Below are positions 63,132 through 64,000 of a DNA stretch of 64,000 bases, piece by piece. Every line of letters begins with the position of its first letter. The first letter of the stretch is position 1. Origin of the DNA: Bradyrhizobium altum (GTDB taxonomy: Bacteria > Pseudomonadota > Alphaproteobacteria > Rhizobiales > Xanthobacteraceae); NCBI RefSeq assembly GCF_020889705.1, contig NZ_JACMYP010000002.1, positions 62,001 to 126,000 of the forward strand, in the 5' to 3' direction. Under the pieces are notes generated by a model. The model saw only the letters and a list, made by a program, of their open reading frames with translations. It searched no databases and was not told the DNA's origin. The translations under genes and the position numbers were made by a program.

Positions 63132-63605
63132 ATGGAAGGTGGATGCACCTGCAGAAACGTCCGCTACCGCCTCACTGGCAGGCCGCTGATCGTGCACGCC
63201 TGTCACTGCACCTGGTGCCAGCGCGAGACCGGCACCGTGCATGCGCTCAACGCGATGTACGAGGCCGAGCGGGTCGAGCACATCGCAGCCGAGCCCGAGA
63301 TCGTGGACACGCCGTCGGCGAGCGGCAAGGGGCAGAAGATCGCCCGCTGCCCGCGCTGCAAGGTCGCGGTCTGGAGCAATTATCCGGGCTCGGGACCGGC
63401 GGTGCGCTTCGTCCGCGTCGGCACGCTGGATGATCCGAACCAGTGCCCGCCCGATGTCCACATCTTCACGTCGTCGAAGCAGCCCTGGGTGACGTTCCCC
63501 GCTGGCGCAAAAGTGTTCGCCGAGTATTACGATAGGAGAGAGGTCTGGCCGAAAGAGGCGCAGGAGCGCTGGCGGGTCTTGCGCGAGAGGATGAAGAAGA
63601 CGTGA
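63132..63605 (+). CDS. GFA/CENP-V family zinc protein
   Basis: Glutathione-dependent formaldehyde-activating-like protein of 157 residues. Seen: zinc ligands in CTCRNVRY, CHCTWCQRETG and CPRCKVAVWSNY, the full set for this fold. Enzyme activity of the family is uncertain; only a few members act on glutathione adducts. GGGGAGG precedes the ATG. A long hairpin sits immediately upstream, and the gene stands alone before a convergent synthetase gene. Confidence 0.87.
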   Translation: MEGGCTCRNVRYRLTGRPLIVHACHCTWCQRETGTVHALNAMYEAERVEHIAAEPEIVDTPSASGKGQKIARCPRCKVAVWSNYPGSGPAVRFVRVGTLDDPNQCPPDVHIFTSSKQPWVTFPAGAKVFAEYYDRREVWPKEAQERWRVLRERMKKT

Positions 63606-63625
63606 TGGACGCTTGTCTCACCAGC

Positions 63626-63761
63626 GTCGTCCCTGCGAAAGAAAGCAGGGACCCATAACCACAGTCGGCTATTGGTTGAACGAGATGTGGCCCCAGCGTG
63701 TTACCACCGCGAACAACGGTGGTTATGGGTCCCGGCTCGCGCTTCGCTTGGCCGGGACGAC
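63626..63761. repeat. Family D composite element, copy 4
   Basis: 136 bp. Left GTCGTCCCTGCGAAAGAAAG then CCCATAACCACAGT; right GGTGGTTATGGGTCCCGGC and closing GGCCGGGACGAC. Its left and right ends are almost the same as those at 28055 while the middle differs. Confidence 0.92.
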
Positions 63762-63769
63762 AGAGAGGG

Positions 63770-64000
63770 CTAGTTCACCTGCCGGTCCTTGCCCACCCAA
63801 TACGGTTCACGCAGGCTTCGCCGCAGGATCTTGCCCGACGGGTTGCGCGGCAGCGCCGGGATGAAGTCGACCGATTTCGGCGTCTTGTAGCCCGCGATCC
63901 GTTCGCGGGTGAAGTTGATGATGTCGGTCGCCGTCGCGCTCTTGCCCGGCTTCATCACCACCACCGCCTTGACCGCCTCGCCCCATTTGTCGTCGGGAAT
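63770..64000 (-). CDS. AMP-forming acyl-CoA synthetase, C-terminal end (cut by window edge)
   Basis: The frame is open to the right edge, and only the last 76 residues are seen. The sequence IPDDKWGEAVKAVVVMKPGK and the domain end with RIAGYKTPKSVDFIPALPRNPSGKILRR show the C-terminal domain of a fatty-acyl or aryl-CoA ligase; the Lys in GKILRR is the catalytic one. It would supply CoA esters to the nearby dehydrogenase, hydratase and kinase genes. Substrate is not readable from this end. Confidence 0.88.
   Translation of the reverse strand: MPDDKWGEAVKAVVVMKPGKSATATDIINFTRERIAGYKTPKSVDFIPALPRNPSGKILRRSLREPYWVGKDRQVN

Overview
The window looks like chromosomal DNA of a high-GC alphaproteobacterium of the Bradyrhizobium / Nitrobacteraceae type. 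The reasons are strongly GC-biased codon use, a class III-type PHA synthase with a phasin, many acyl-CoA and aromatic-acid genes, two near-duplicate chemotaxis receptors, and gaps crowded with several families of palindromic repeats of the kind common in that group. The species is inferred from style, not from a marker gene. I saw no rRNA, tRNA, transposase, phage gene or CRISPR array.

Layout. 1-5.1 kb: PHA storage (phaE end, phaC, a GNAT, phasin), a DUF445 membrane protein and an esterase. 5.3-13.6 kb: phenylacetate degradation (paaX regulator, paaABCDE epoxidase, paaI, paaK), followed by an amidase that could feed it. 13.7-17.5 kb: a YeeE/YedE transporter, a broken EamA exporter and its divergent MocR regulator. 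17.7-24.9 kb: a hydrolase-OsmC fusion, an MFS symporter with a sulfite-oxidase-like protein, a P450-ferredoxin pair with divergent TetR regulator, and a second amidase. 25.0-30.4 kb: a frameshifted hydrolase, an atypical SDR, a tartrate/malate dehydrogenase-like enzyme, a 2-hydroxyacid dehydrogenase and an N-carbamoylase-like amidohydrolase. 30.5-37.2 kb: a LysR regulator divergent from a DUF1445 hydro-lyase, then a complete branched-chain-type ABC transporter (substrate-binding protein, LivH, LivM, LivG, LivF). 37.3-41.5 kb: a complete four-carbon sugar acid (threonate-type) pathway: otnC, ltnD, otnI, otnK. 41.6-50.0 kb: two MCPs and an RND efflux permease with adaptor. 50.1-64.0 kb: acyl-CoA metabolism: thiolase-like protein, nitronate monooxygenase, YghU-type GST, flavin reductase, two acyl-CoA dehydrogenases, SDR, two enoyl-CoA hydratases, an APH-fold kinase with a small DUF6285 partner, a GFA-family protein and the end of an acyl-CoA synthetase.

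Most of the window is ordinary catabolic chromosome. The most interesting part is 55.2-64 kb. An ACAD10/11-type dehydrogenase, an APH-fold kinase, the DUF6285 protein, an SDR and an acyl-CoA ligase together resemble the Pseudomonas Lva (levulinate / 4-hydroxyacyl-CoA) pathway, with an enoyl-CoA hydratase translationally coupled to the kinase. Also notable are the tetronate pathway with a LacI-like operator, a perfect 23-bp LysR palindrome, two genes broken by frameshifts, an SDR lacking its catalytic residues, and at least seven families of intergenic palindromic elements, one of which supplies the stop codon of a neighbouring gene.
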